A stretch of 64,000 nt of DNA from Betaproteobacteria bacterium (lineage in GTDB: Bacteria; Pseudomonadota; Gammaproteobacteria; Burkholderiales; Casimicrobiaceae). Shown here piece by piece: positions 55,458-64,000 of the stretch. The position numbers and the translations under genes were made by a program. A model generated the notes under the pieces. The model searched no databases, was not told where the DNA came from, and saw nothing but the letters and a program-made list of their open reading frames with translations. Positions within the stretch are counted from its first letter, which is position 1, and each line of letters begins with the position of its first letter. The stretch spans positions 62,001-126,000 of the forward strand of contig BOKS01000005.1 of assembly GCA_016861105.1 (NCBI GenBank), written 5' to 3'.

Positions 55458-58400
55458 TCAGCGAGCGGCCAGGGCGCCCTGCCACGCGGCGTGCTGCGAC
55501 AGCAGCAGCACGGCGGGATCGCGCCGCGCGTCCAGCGGAAACGTCACCAGATGCTCGGCGAACAGATCGCGCGCCTCGGGGTGGCGGCCGAGTACGATGA
55601 GTCCGGTCGCGGCCGACACGATCGCGAACATCCGCATCCGTTCGGTAGCCGCCTTGTCGCTGGCCAGTTCGCGCCCGAGCTGCGCCATCGGCTCGGCGGC
55701 CCGGGCGCCGGTCGCCTCGAACAGCGCGAGCCAGCGCTTGTCGGACGCGTCCATGCGGTCGCTGCACTTCGCCGCGCGCAGTGCCGACCAAACGCTCCCT
55801 GACACCGACGTCGGCAGGAACGGATTCACGTAGTCGGCTACGTCCATCATCAGCGCCGACAGGCGGACGCGGGGCGGCGTCGCGGCGCAGTCCTTCAGGA
55901 TCGCGCGGAGCAGCCCGGCGTCCTTGGGAAGCACGGGCTCGCGGCCCGCCGGCAACTCGTTGTTCACAAGCCAGTTGGCGAGGTCATCGGCGATCGAGAT
56001 CGACGCGCGCCGTTGACCGAGCGCGGCGGTGGCCGCGTAGCTCACCGGATGCGCGTCGAAGGCGCGGCGCTCGAGCATCTCGACCACGGGGACGCTCGAC
56101 GCGGAGAGGCGCATCAGCACATCGGCGTTGGTCTTCAGGAACCGTGCCTCGGGTGCGCGATGGTCGACGATGGGGAAGTAGTCGGAATTCTCGCCGTCGC
56201 CGAGCCGGGGAAGCAATGCACGCACCGTTTCGCGGCCCGCAAGCCGTCGCGACGCGATTTCGGGGAGTGTTCCCAGGCGGAAGCGATCCAGCACGGGCCG
56301 CATCGTCGGCCACTGCGTGAAGCGGGGATCGGGCGCCGGCAACGCCCGCGGCGCCGCCACGATGATCATGTCGCCCTCGTTCGCGGCATAGACGACGTAG
56401 TCGCCGAACTCGGCATCCAGCGCGCGGAAGATCGTCGCCATCAGCGCGTCGTTGAACTCGTAGATCTGCAGCCACTGCACGAAGACACCGCCTTCGGCAA
56501 GCTGCTGCTTGACGCGCCGGTAGAACTCGCGCGTGAACAGGCTGGCCACGCCGCTGACCCACGGGTTCGACGGCTCCGAGACGATCAGGTCATAGCGCAA
56601 CGAGCTGCGGGCGAAATACGACTTTGCGTCGTCGATGATGATCCGGCTACGCGGATCGGTGTACGCACGCTCCACGGCGGAACCGAACAGGCGTGCGCCC
56701 TCGACGATCTGCGGTTCGATCTCGATGGTGTCGAGGCGCTCGAGCACCGGCGAGCCGAGGAGCGTTGCCGTGCTCATGCCCGAGCCGAACCCGATGACGG
56801 CGGCGAGCTTCGCGTCGGGCCGATGCACGAGCGGCAGCAGGCCGGTCAGTGTCATCGTGTACTCGTCCGTCGTCGGAACGTCGGGCGAGTGTGCCAGCGC
56901 GGCGTCGGGCTTACCATTGGTGCGGATGGACCGCGCGACTGGGCTGTCGAGCACGGTGATCGTGGCGGTCTTGCCGTCGCGGTGGAAGCGCACCCTGGTC
57001 TCCTGCGAGACTTCCGCGACGCCGTACCGGTAGACGCCCGATGCCATCCGCTCGGGGCTCACGCCGGCCAGCGAGGCGGTGAGGACGAGTGCCGCGACGC
57101 CCGCGACCGACCAGCCCGCAAGCCGCACGGCCTGCGCCGGCCCCTTGGACGCGAACAGCACGATGCCGAGCACCACGTCGATCGCGGCACCCAAGATCAG
57201 GCCACCTTTCACGCCGAGGACCGGCATCGCGAAGTGGACGGCGATGATCACACCCACGATCGCTCCGAGCGTATTCGCCGAGTAGACGAAGCCGATCGCC
57301 CGCTCGCCCTGCCGGCCGCGCATCAGCATCGCCGTGATCAGCGGCAGCGTCATCCCGGCGAGGAATGTCGCGGGCAACATGATTGCGAGCGCGATCAGGT
57401 GGCTCGCCACGGTGAAGATCAGGAAACCCCCTTCGGAGCGGTTGAGCCCGGACAGCAGCCACGCGAGGAAGTCGAACGTCGCGCCGTAGACCGGGAACGT
57501 CGCGACGGCCGCCACGCCCATCAGGATCTGTACGACGCCGAGCGTGACGACCAGGTCGCGATAGGCGTCGATCCGCTTACGCACCCAGGCGCCTCCGAGT
57601 GCGAGCCCGAGGATGAACGCCGCGAGCATCAGTTCGAACGAGTGCGTCGAAGCCCCGATAACCAGCGAAAGCATGCGGATCCAAACGATCTCGTACACGA
57701 ACGACGACAGCCCCGTGAGACCCGCAACCAGCAGCAGCAGCGCGACGAAGCGGCGGCTGTCGTGCTCGGGCGGCGCAGGTGTGCGAAACGTGATCGCAAG
57801 ACGCGGTGCGCCCTTCGCGCAGATGTACGCGGCCAGCGCGACGACAAGGTTCAGCAGTCCCGCAGTGAGCAGCGCGCCGGGCAGCCCCACCGCCGGGATC
57901 AGCACGAAGCCGGAGGCCAGGACGCCGAACACGGCACCGATACTGTTCAGGAAGTAGAACAACGCGATGCGCTCGCCTGGCCGGTCGCCGGCGATGCGCA
58001 GCACGCCGGCGGTCATCAGCGGAAACGTGGTTCCGAGCAGGATCGACTGTGGGAGGATCAGCAACGACGCGAACGCCCACTGCGCGACGCAGGGTGAGTC
58101 CGGAACGCACGTCGCCGGCAGCAGCCACTGGTAAGCCCATTCGGTCGCCGCGACGAAGGCGCCGTGAAAGACGAGCGAGATCGCGCCTATCGCGGCTTCG
58201 ACGACCGCGTATGCGATCAGCGGGTGGCGGATGCGCTCGGCCCGTCGGCCGATCAGCACCGCGCCCAGCGCCATCCCGCCGATGAAGACGATCAGGACGA
58301 CCGTCTGCGCATAGGCCGCGTGGCCGACGAAGAGCTTGAGATAGTGCGACCAGATCGATTCGTAGATCAGGCCGCAGAATCCCGACAGCACGAACACCCA

Positions 58401-58478
58401 CTGGAGGACGGCCACGCGGCCGAAGCCTGGTCGGCGAGCGTGCGTCGTGTCGGTCGTTGCGCTGGCTGTCGCGTGCAT
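55458..58478 (-). CDS. Membrane-fused spermidine synthase-like protein
   Basis: A 1006-residue protein. The first 540 or so residues contain about 14 hydrophobic helices in an MFS-like arrangement. A spermidine synthase/SAM methyltransferase-type domain follows: VIGFGSGMSTATLL, then DTIEIEPQIVEGARLFG, DDAKSYFARSSLRYDLIVSE and EPSNPWVSGVASLFTREFYR. A helical tail of about 200 residues ends the chain. Such fusions are widespread and their product is not known; polyamine synthesis is only a possibility. ATG 58478 (MHATASATTD) is chosen over the open frame to 58568. Confidence 0.85.
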   Translation of the reverse strand: MHATASATTDTTHARRPGFGRVAVLQWVFVLSGFCGLIYESIWSHYLKLFVGHAAYAQTVVLIVFIGGMALGAVLIGRRAERIRHPLIAYAVVEAAIGAISLVFHGAFVAATEWAYQWLLPATCVPDSPCVAQWAFASLLILPQSILLGTTFPLMTAGVLRIAGDRPGERIALFYFLNSIGAVFGVLASGFVLIPAVGLPGALLTAGLLNLVVALAAYICAKGAPRLAITFRTPAPPEHDSRRFVALLLLVAGLTGLSSFVYEIVWIRMLSLVIGASTHSFELMLAAFILGLALGGAWVRKRIDAYRDLVVTLGVVQILMGVAAVATFPVYGATFDFLAWLLSGLNRSEGGFLIFTVASHLIALAIMLPATFLAGMTLPLITAMLMRGRQGERAIGFVYSANTLGAIVGVIIAVHFAMPVLGVKGGLILGAAIDVVLGIVLFASKGPAQAVRLAGWSVAGVAALVLTASLAGVSPERMASGVYRYGVAEVSQETRVRFHRDGKTATITVLDSPVARSIRTNGKPDAALAHSPDVPTTDEYTMTLTGLLPLVHRPDAKLAAVIGFGSGMSTATLLGSPVLERLDTIEIEPQIVEGARLFGSAVERAYTDPRSRIIIDDAKSYFARSSLRYDLIVSEPSNPWVSGVASLFTREFYRRVKQQLAEGGVFVQWLQIYEFNDALMATIFRALDAEFGDYVVYAANEGDMIIVAAPRALPAPDPRFTQWPTMRPVLDRFRLGTLPEIASRRLAGRETVRALLPRLGDGENSDYFPIVDHRAPEARFLKTNADVLMRLSASSVPVVEMLERRAFDAHPVSYAATAALGQRRASISIADDLANWLVNNELPAGREPVLPKDAGLLRAILKDCAATPPRVRLSALMMDVADYVNPFLPTSVSGSVWSALRAAKCSDRMDASDKRWLALFEATGARAAEPMAQLGRELASDKAATERMRMFAIVSAATGLIVLGRHPEARDLFAEHLVTFPLDARRDPAVLLLSQHAAWQGALAAR

Positions 58479-58539
58479 GGCTTCGCGTCTCGTCGGAATG
58501 GGTGGCGCGGCGGCGAAGGCGGCGCGGGCGCCAGTATCA

Positions 58540-58564
58540 GCGAAAACGGGGCGCCAAGCGCCCC
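58540..58564 (-). terminator. Rho-independent terminator of the pilin gene
   Basis: On the minus strand, GGGGCGC (58558-58564) pairs with GCGCCCC (58548-58554) across a 3-base loop and is followed by GTTTTC. The stem plus T-run starts 47 bases after the pilin stop. Confidence 0.75.
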
Positions 58565-58611
58565 GCATTCAGGCTGTCGCGACCCGCATGGCGGGCCGCG
58601 GTGCCATCAGG

Positions 58612-59055
58612 TCAACGCAGGTTGGCCGGAAGGCAGCGGTCGTTCACGGTCGTCCCGGCGCCGTTGCCCGCCCACGAGATCGTGCCCTTGTTGTCGGTCG
58701 GAACCAGTTGCACGGTCGGCGTCGCCGAACCGCAGATCGTGGCGCTGAGGCCGGCGTAGAGGATGTCGATCTTGCCGCCGGCCGCTCCGATCGTGACGGA
58801 CGTGACGTTGTTGCCCTTGATGTCGGCCGCATCGGCGATTCCCGCGGCCGCATTGCTGGTCGGCCACGCACCCTGCGAGCTGTAGAACTCCGCCACCGCC
58901 GTCTTGGCGCCGGCAGCGACCTGCAGGCCTTCCGACACGCGTGCACGGTTCGTGTACTCGGCGTACTGCGGGATCGCAATGGCCGCGAGGATGCCGATGA
59001 TCGCCACGACGATCATCAGTTCGATCAGCGTAAAGCCCTGTTGCACACGCTTCAT
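58612..59055 (-). CDS. pilA: Type IV pilin major subunit (PilA-like)
   Basis: A 147-residue type IVa prepilin. The leader MKRVQQG is cut before the Phe of [20 protein letters not shown], with Glu5 of the mature protein present. Two cysteines near the end (ATICGS and DRCLPANL) form the D-region disulfide. AGGAG seven bases before the second ATG favours 59055 over the ATG at 59061. It polymerises into pili for twitching, adhesion or DNA uptake. A sigma-54 promoter upstream suggests PilSR-type control. A terminator follows. Neither pil assembly genes nor prepilin peptidase are in the window. Confidence 0.95.
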   Translation of the reverse strand: MKRVQQGFTLIELMIVVAIIGILAAIAIPQYAEYTNRARVSEGLQVAAGAKTAVAEFYSSQGAWPTSNAAAGIADAADIKGNNVTSVTIGAAGGKIDILYAGLSATICGSATPTVQLVPTDNKGTISWAGNGAGTTVNDRCLPANLR

Positions 59056-59123
59056 GGTCATGCTCCTGTTTTTGACGAGGGGGTAGGTCCGTTCCGCGCA
59101 CCCAGCGATGCTCGGCCCGGAAT

Positions 59124-59139
59124 TGCAAGGGGTATGCCA
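59124..59139 (-). promoter_or_regulatory. Sigma-54 (RpoN) promoter of pilA
   Basis: Minus strand TGGCAT-ACCCC-TTGCA matches the TGGCAC-N5-TTGCA consensus with the GG and GC 10 bases apart. It lies about 70 bases before the pilin ATG. The rest of the 317-base gap (59056-59372) holds only a small hairpin. Confidence 0.8.
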
Positions 59140-59303
59140 AGCGCCGCACCCCCCTCCGTGCCGTTCGTCAACCGACCCCAAGTGGCTGATTCCATTGTCA
59201 TACGAACCGTCACTCTGCCGGGAAGCGACACCTGCCGGCGAGGGTGGCCGCGCACCGGTGGCCCGCCTTGGCCCACGGCTGCGCCGTCCCGCGCGCGGCC
59301 GGA

Positions 59304-59320
59304 GTGACGCTGAGCGTCAC
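59304..59320. terminator. Small perfect hairpin downstream of the FHA gene
   Basis: GTGACGC (59304-59310) and GCGTCAC (59314-59320) form a 7-bp stem around TGA. It is 53 bases past the FHA stop and may end that transcript before the pilA promoter. Confidence 0.4.
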
Positions 59321-59372
59321 TTGCCCGTCCCCGCGTCGGCCCGCGGCGACGGCGGCGTCGCGCGCTCCACCC

Positions 59373-60182
59373 TCATTCCGCCGCACGGAAGCGCACGCGC
59401 GTGCCCGCGACGACGATCTCGTCGCCGGACGCGAGCAGCGCGCCGTCCGCGGGCAGCGGGGCGCCGTTGAGCGTCGGCGGCGCCGCGCCTTCGATCGCCA
59501 CGAGGCGATGACCGTCGGCCGCGCACTGCACGGCGGCCACCTGCACGCCGAGCCGGCCGAGCACGACCTCGTCGCCGTCGAGCGGCGCCACCGTCCCCGC
59601 CCGTCGCCCGTCGAGCACCTCGAGCGACGCCGCGCCGCGGCGCAACGCCTCACGGTTGCGCACCGGCGCAGCGGCAGCGTCCGGCGGATCGAACATCTGC
59701 GAAGTGTCGATGGTCGCCTGGTCGGGCGCGCGCGAAGGAGCGCCAGCGCCGGCGGAAAGGGTGGACGCGGCAGCGCCAGCGCCGCGGTCCTCCTTCGGCA
59801 GCCGCGACGACGATCGCTCGCGCACGCGCACGACCGCAGGTGGCTCGGCCACGGGGCGCGCCGCCGCCGCACCGTCGGTGTCCACGGTCTCGCCCTGGTC
59901 GCCGAGGTACACGAGGCGCTGCCCGCCGATGTCGATCTCGTCGTGATCGCGCAGGAAGTGCTTGCGGATCTCCTTCCCGTTGACGAGCGTCCCGTTGCGA
60001 CTGCCGAGGTCCTCGAGGAACGAGTCGCTCATCACGGTGACGACGGCGGCGTGCTCGCCGGACACGGTCGGCACCGGCAGGCAGACGTCGTTGTCGGGGC
60101 GCCTGCCGATCGTCGTGCGCTCGCGCACGAGCGGGAGGTCGCGCGTCGAGCCGTCGGCGAGGTGGAGGACGAGCTTGCCCAT
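59373..60182 (-). CDS. Protein with two FHA domains
   Basis: A 269-residue protein. The first FHA domain (about residues 20-95) has TTIGRRPDNDVCLPVPTVSG, then EHAAV and DLGSRNGTLVNGKEI, the phosphothreonine-binding set (RR, S-x2-H, NG). A Pro/Ala linker follows. A second FHA-like domain begins near residue 185 (LEVLDGRRAGTVAPLDGDEV) but lacks several canonical residues. FHA proteins bind phosphothreonine and often partner with Ser/Thr kinases and phosphatases. The adjacent PP2C gene (15 bases upstream) makes a reversible-phosphorylation role likely. No kinase gene is visible. Confidence 0.88.
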   Translation of the reverse strand: MGKLVLHLADGSTRDLPLVRERTTIGRRPDNDVCLPVPTVSGEHAAVVTVMSDSFLEDLGSRNGTLVNGKEIRKHFLRDHDEIDIGGQRLVYLGDQGETVDTDGAAAARPVAEPPAVVRVRERSSSRLPKEDRGAGAAASTLSAGAGAPSRAPDQATIDTSQMFDPPDAAAAPVRNREALRRGAASLEVLDGRRAGTVAPLDGDEVVLGRLGVQVAAVQCAADGHRLVAIEGAAPPTLNGAPLPADGALLASGDEIVVAGTRVRFRAAE

Positions 60183-60197
60183 GCCGCGTCCGGCGGC

Positions 60198-61034
60198 CTA
60201 TCCGGCCGCCTTCCGCTTGGCGAGGAAGCGCTGGGCCCAGCCGGACTGCGGCAGGAAGTCCGGCGGCACGCGCACGAGCACGACGGAGATGTTGTCGCGG
60301 CCTCCATTGCGGTTGGCGAGGTCGACCATCTCGGCCGCCGCTTCCGGCAGCTCGCCGCGCTTCCCCTCGAGGATCTGCTGCACGACCTCCGGCTCGACCA
60401 TGTCGGTGAGGCCGTCCGAGCAGAGCAGGTAGACGTCGTCGCCCTCGAGCCGGTACTCGGCGATGTCGGACGGCACGATCGCCTCGATGCCGAGCGCGCG
60501 CGTGACCAGGTTCTTGTTCAGCGAGTAGCGCGCCTGCTCGGGCGTCAGCTGCCCGCTGTCGATCTGCTCCTGGAGCAGCGAGTGGTCGTGCGTCAGCTGC
60601 TCGAACTTCTCGCCGCGCAGCCGGTAGCAGCGCGAGTCGCCGATGTGGCCGATGGACACGCGGTTGCCGTGGAACACCGCCGCCACGATGGTGGTGCCCA
60701 TGCCGGCGCACTCGGGTCGCGCCTGCGCGGCCTCGTAGATCCCCTTGTTCGCCGCGGCGATGTTCTGCGACAGCAGCAGCGCGGCATGCGTGAGTCCGCT
60801 CTGCACGTCGATCTTCGACAGCTCGCGCCCGGAACGCAGCTCCGGCAGCAGCCCGTTGGAGACGACGTTGACCGCGATGCCGCTGGCGACCTCGCCGGCG
60901 CTGTAGCCGCCCATGCCGTCGGCCAGCACGGCCAGGCCCGCCTCCGCGTCCACGAAGACCGTGTCCTCGTTGTGCGAGCGCACCATGCCCGGATGCGACA
61001 GGCTGGCGACGTCCAGGGTGACGCGGTCGTTCAT
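60198..61034 (-). CDS. PP2C-family serine/threonine phosphatase
   Basis: A 278-residue PPM-type phosphatase. Motifs: LADGMGGYSAGEVAS (metal Asp), GHIGDSRCYRLRG, LCSDGLTDMV and GGRDNISVVLVRV (metal Asp). It removes phosphate from Ser/Thr in the cytoplasm using two metal ions. A TACACT -10 on the minus strand (61062-61067) is 28 bases before the ATG. It is closely followed by the FHA gene, forming a small signalling operon; the matching kinase is not in the window. Confidence 0.92.
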   Translation of the reverse strand: MNDRVTLDVASLSHPGMVRSHNEDTVFVDAEAGLAVLADGMGGYSAGEVASGIAVNVVSNGLLPELRSGRELSKIDVQSGLTHAALLLSQNIAAANKGIYEAAQARPECAGMGTTIVAAVFHGNRVSIGHIGDSRCYRLRGEKFEQLTHDHSLLQEQIDSGQLTPEQARYSLNKNLVTRALGIEAIVPSDIAEYRLEGDDVYLLCSDGLTDMVEPEVVQQILEGKRGELPEAAAEMVDLANRNGGRDNISVVLVRVPPDFLPQSGWAQRFLAKRKAAG

Positions 61035-61128
61035 CGTGGCAGCGGCGTGCGGATCGGCCGAAGTGTAGCAGCGGCATCCTCCGGCAGCGGGCCGCGGCGG
61101 ACCCGCGGCGCGCCGCCCGGAACGGACG

Positions 61129-61821
61129 TCACCCCGCGGCCCCCTTCGACTGCCGGCGCGCCACCAGCGCCTTCGCGGTGCCGATCACGAAGACGGCACC
61201 GGCTGCCGCGAGCGCGTAGTGCGCCCAGCCGGGCAGCTGCTTCATGATCCCGGCCGCGGCCGGGTCGGTCGCGATCAGGTCGCCCGCGATCCAGCCGAGC
61301 AGGCCGCCGCCGAACACGATGACCAGCGGGTAGCGCTCGATCAGCTTGAGGATGAGCCTGGAGCCGAAGACCACGAGCGGGATCGACACGACCAGGCCGA
61401 AGATCAGCAGGACGAGATTGCCCTTCGCCGCGCCGGCAACGCCGATCACGTTGTCGAGGCTCATCACGAAGTCCGCGATGATCACCGTCCGCACCGCGCC
61501 CCACAGGTCCGTCTTGCCCTCGATCTCGTGATGGCCGTCCTCGTGCGGCATCAGCAGCTTCACCCCGATCCACAGCAGCGCCAGCGCGCCGACGATCTTC
61601 AGCCACGGCAACGTCAGCAGCGCCGCCGCGAAGCCGGTGAGCACGACGCGCAGGCCGATGGCGCCGGCGACGCCCCAGAAGATGCCCTTCTTCTGGAGGT
61701 CGGGCGGCAGATTGCGGCAGGCGAGCGCGATGACCATCGCATTGTCGCCGGCGAGCAGGATGTCGATGATGATGATGTTCACCACCGCCACCCAGAACTG
61801 CGGCGTCGAGAGCTGCTCCAT
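61129..61821 (-). CDS. TerC-family integral membrane protein
   Basis: A 230-residue membrane protein with about seven helices. The family's acidic motifs are in LLAGDNAMVIALA and MSLDNVIGVAGA. Relatives (TerC, Alx, YoaE) work in tellurite resistance, pH response or metal (Mn) export. A cytoplasmic loop with PHEDGHHEIEG could bind metal. The substrate is unknown. TerC next to sucCD and a pilin gene is a common betaproteobacterial order. Confidence 0.88.
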   Translation of the reverse strand: MEQLSTPQFWVAVVNIIIIDILLAGDNAMVIALACRNLPPDLQKKGIFWGVAGAIGLRVVLTGFAAALLTLPWLKIVGALALLWIGVKLLMPHEDGHHEIEGKTDLWGAVRTVIIADFVMSLDNVIGVAGAAKGNLVLLIFGLVVSIPLVVFGSRLILKLIERYPLVIVFGGGLLGWIAGDLIATDPAAAGIMKQLPGWAHYALAAAGAVFVIGTAKALVARRQSKGAAG

Positions 61822-61887
61822 GCCTGCCTTCCTCCTGATCCGGTGTGCGGCGGCGCCACCGCGGAGCGTGCGCCCGCGAACGCCGGA

Positions 61888-61910
61888 ACGCCCCGCGGCT
61901 GGCGGGGCGT
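61888..61910 (-). terminator. Hairpin after sucD
   Basis: ACGCCCCGC (61888-61896) pairs perfectly with GCGGGGCGT (61902-61910) around a 5-base loop, 11 bases past the sucD stop. A short TTCC follows on the minus strand. Confidence 0.6.
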
Positions 61911-61920
61911 ACCTCGACGG

Positions 61921-62796
<876 letters not shown>

Positions 62797-62830
62797 GGTT
62801 GTCCTTGCCGCGCCCTGCGTGTCATTGCCC

Positions 62831-63203
62831 TCGTCGTCCCCGTGCAAGCGGTGTTGCTGTCGTCGTTCCCGCGCACGCGCGTCTGTTGCGTTCGTCGTCC
62901 CCGCGCACGCGGGTCCGTCGCTTCCGTCGTCCCCGCGAAAGGGGGGACCCAACGTCTTTCCCCTGCTCCCTCTTCGTCCCCGCGCACGCGGGTCCGTCGC
63001 TTTCGTCGTCCCCGCGAAAGCGGGGACCCAGCGCCTTTCCCCTGCTCCCTCTTCGTCCCCGCGCACCCGGGTCCGTCGCTTTCGTCGTCCCCGCGAAAGC
63101 GGGGACCCAGCGTCTTTCCCCTGCTCCCTCTTCGTCCCCGCGCACCCGGGTCCGTCGCTTCCGTCGTCCCCGCGAAAGCGGGGACCCAGCGTCTTTCCCC
63201 GGC
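62831..63203 (+). repeat. Tandem REP-like array, 79-bp period, downstream side of the GIY-YIG gene
   Basis: Four units begin near 62914, 62993, 63072 and 63151 (exact 79-bp steps), with decayed partial copies back to about 62831. Each holds two palindromes: one like GTCCCCGCGCACGCGGGT and one like GTCCCCGCGAAAGCGGGGAC, the latter followed by CCAGCGTCTTTCCCC. The first full copy carries a G run in its loop side. The array ends three bases before the GIY-YIG stop. It fills most of the 62797-63203 gap. There are no variable spacers, so it is not CRISPR. Confidence 0.88.
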
Positions 63204-63500
63204 CTAGTCGACGATCGTCGAATACAGGTCGTTCCAGTACGGATTCCCCGCCTCGATCAGCTCCACCTTCCACGCTCGCTGCCACCGCTTGATCTGCTTC
63301 TCCCGGGCAATAGCCGCTTCCGCGGTCGCGTGTCCCTCGTACCACACGAGGTCATGGACATGGTAGGCCTTCGTGTAACCGTCGACGGCGTCGGACTTGT
63401 GCTCCCACACCCGCCTGACGAGGTCGGAGGTGACGCCGACGTACAGCGTGCCGTTGCGTCGGCTTGCCAGGATGTAGACCCAGTAGGTGCGGTCGCCCAT
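63204..63500 (-). CDS. GIY-YIG nuclease family protein inside sucCD
   Basis: A 98-residue single-domain protein. The GIY-YIG core reads [20 protein letters not shown], followed by [10 protein letters not shown] with the catalytic-type Arg, and the Glu-bearing [16 protein letters not shown] segment. These small proteins (COG2827-like) are presumed nucleases of unknown target. The gene lies in the same direction as sucC and sucD but splits them, and it is bracketed by inverted arrays of one REP family. That position suggests that the nuclease and repeats form a unit, though this is inference. Confidence 0.88.
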   Translation of the reverse strand: MGDRTYWVYILASRRNGTLYVGVTSDLVRRVWEHKSDAVDGYTKAYHVHDLVWYEGHATAEAAIAREKQIKRWQRAWKVELIEAGNPYWNDLYSTIVD

Positions 63501-63564
63501 CGCGGCATTCGAGCAGGGGCGCCCGAGGCGGTCGATCCGACGTTCGAACGAGGCGTGCAGGTGT

Positions 63565-63731
63565 GAAAGACGCTGGGTCCCCGCTTTCGCGGGGACGACG
63601 ACTCTTGCAGCGACGCTGGGTCCCCGCCTTCGCGGGGACGACGACCCTTGCAGCGACGCTGGGTCCCCGCTTTCGCGGGGACGACGACTCTTGCAGCGAC
63701 GCTGGGTCCCCGCCTTCGCGGGGACGACGAC
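63565..63731 (-). repeat. Tandem REP-like array, 43-bp period, upstream side of the GIY-YIG gene
   Basis: Four copies begin at 63572, 63615, 63658 and 63701 (exact 43-bp steps). Each reads GCTGGGTCCCCGC, a TTTCG or CTTCG loop, then GCGGGGACGACGA. The unit is the reverse complement of the second palindrome of the left array, so the two arrays face each other across the nuclease gene. The array starts 65 bases above the gene's ATG. Confidence 0.88.
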
Positions 63732-63764
63732 AGAGTGGCCCGCGCGTCGCTCACGCCGAGGCGC

Positions 63765-64000
63765 CTACCTGCCCGCCACGGCCGCGACGATCTTCTGCGC
63801 GGCGTCCGCCATGTTGTCCGCACTGATGATCGGCAGGCCCGAGTCCTTCAGGATCTGCCGGCCCTGCTCCTCGTTGGTGCCCTTCATCCGCACGACCAGC
63901 GGCACCGCGAGGTGCGTCTCCTTCGCCGCGGCCACGATGCCGTTGGCGATGGTGTCGCAGCGCATGATCCCGCCGAAGATGTTGACGAGGATGCCCTTCA
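63765..64000 (-). CDS. sucC: Succinyl-CoA ligase beta subunit, C-terminal part
   Basis: Only the last 78 codons lie in the window; the 5' part runs off the right edge. The visible end has [20 protein letters not shown], a landmark of the SucC ligase domain, and ends [12 protein letters not shown]. It partners SucD to convert succinyl-CoA. The stop lies 34 bases from the REP array; the usual short sucC-sucD spacing has been broken. Confidence 0.93.
   Translation of the reverse strand, partial: KGILVNIFGGIMRCDTIANGIVAAAKETHLAVPLVVRMKGTNEEQGRQILKDSGLPIISADNMADAAQKIVAAVAGR

Noticed and set aside
62831-63731. Tandem repeats resembling a CRISPR array
   Set aside because: The units repeat as wholes with no variable spacers, each holds palindromes, and no cas genes are near. 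REP-type arrays explain them better.

Overview
The window reads as a chromosome segment of a very GC-rich betaproteobacterium, probably a Burkholderiales-like lineage. The evidence is gene neighbourhood and codon use (nearly every third position is G or C). Several blocks are classic for that group: the basic amino acid decarboxylase, dcd, apbC/mrp and metG run; hda, an AI-2E family permease and purM-purN; uvrA, an MFS gene and ssb; rpmB-rpmG, radC, coaBC and dut; and sucC-sucD, terC and a type IV pilin. No rRNA, tRNA or CRISPR array was recognised.

Layout. 0.2-7.7 kb is a probable taurine (organosulfonate) dissimilation locus: an omega-aminotransferase, a TauABC-type importer, phosphate acetyltransferase and a SulP transporter. 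The sulfoacetaldehyde acetyltransferase (xsc) needed to connect them is not in the window. 7.7-16.7 kb carries the decarboxylase, an MFS permease, dcd interrupted by a 377-residue intein with an HNH endonuclease, mrp and metG. 16.7-23.9 kb is a six-gene overlapping operon for a membrane complex built like a group 4 hydrogenase. Its large subunit has lost the nickel-binding cysteines, so it is an energy-converting hydrogenase-related (Ehr) complex and not a hydrogenase. 24-44 kb is mostly housekeeping: a DUF748/AsmA-like envelope protein, uvrA, ssb, mnmA, hda, purMN, an RsmB-type methyltransferase, an MscS channel and a fatty acid desaturase.

44.4-51.8 kb looks accessory. It holds an alpha/beta hydrolase and a copper-handling cluster (CusF-like protein, cupredoxin, multicopper oxidase, TolC-type lipoprotein, two small exported proteins, and a CueR-type regulator divergent from a CopZ-like chaperone). 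Two MerR-type operators there face away from each other. 51.8-55.4 kb is housekeeping again, with a vapC remnant and an apparently frameshifted small gene before dut. 55.4-64 kb holds a membrane-fused spermidine synthase-like protein, a sigma-54 driven pilin, an FHA/PP2C pair, terC and sucCD.

The most unusual features are three. First, the intein sits in the conserved active-site segment of dCTP deaminase. Second, about 970 bp separates sucC from sucD and contains a GIY-YIG nuclease gene bracketed by inverted arrays of REP-like palindromes (79-bp and 43-bp tandem periods); the same palindrome family also lies between tauA and tauB. Third, the six-gene Ehr operon. Several other palindromic elements sit exactly at stop codons, which suggests that dispersed 3'-end elements are common in this genome.
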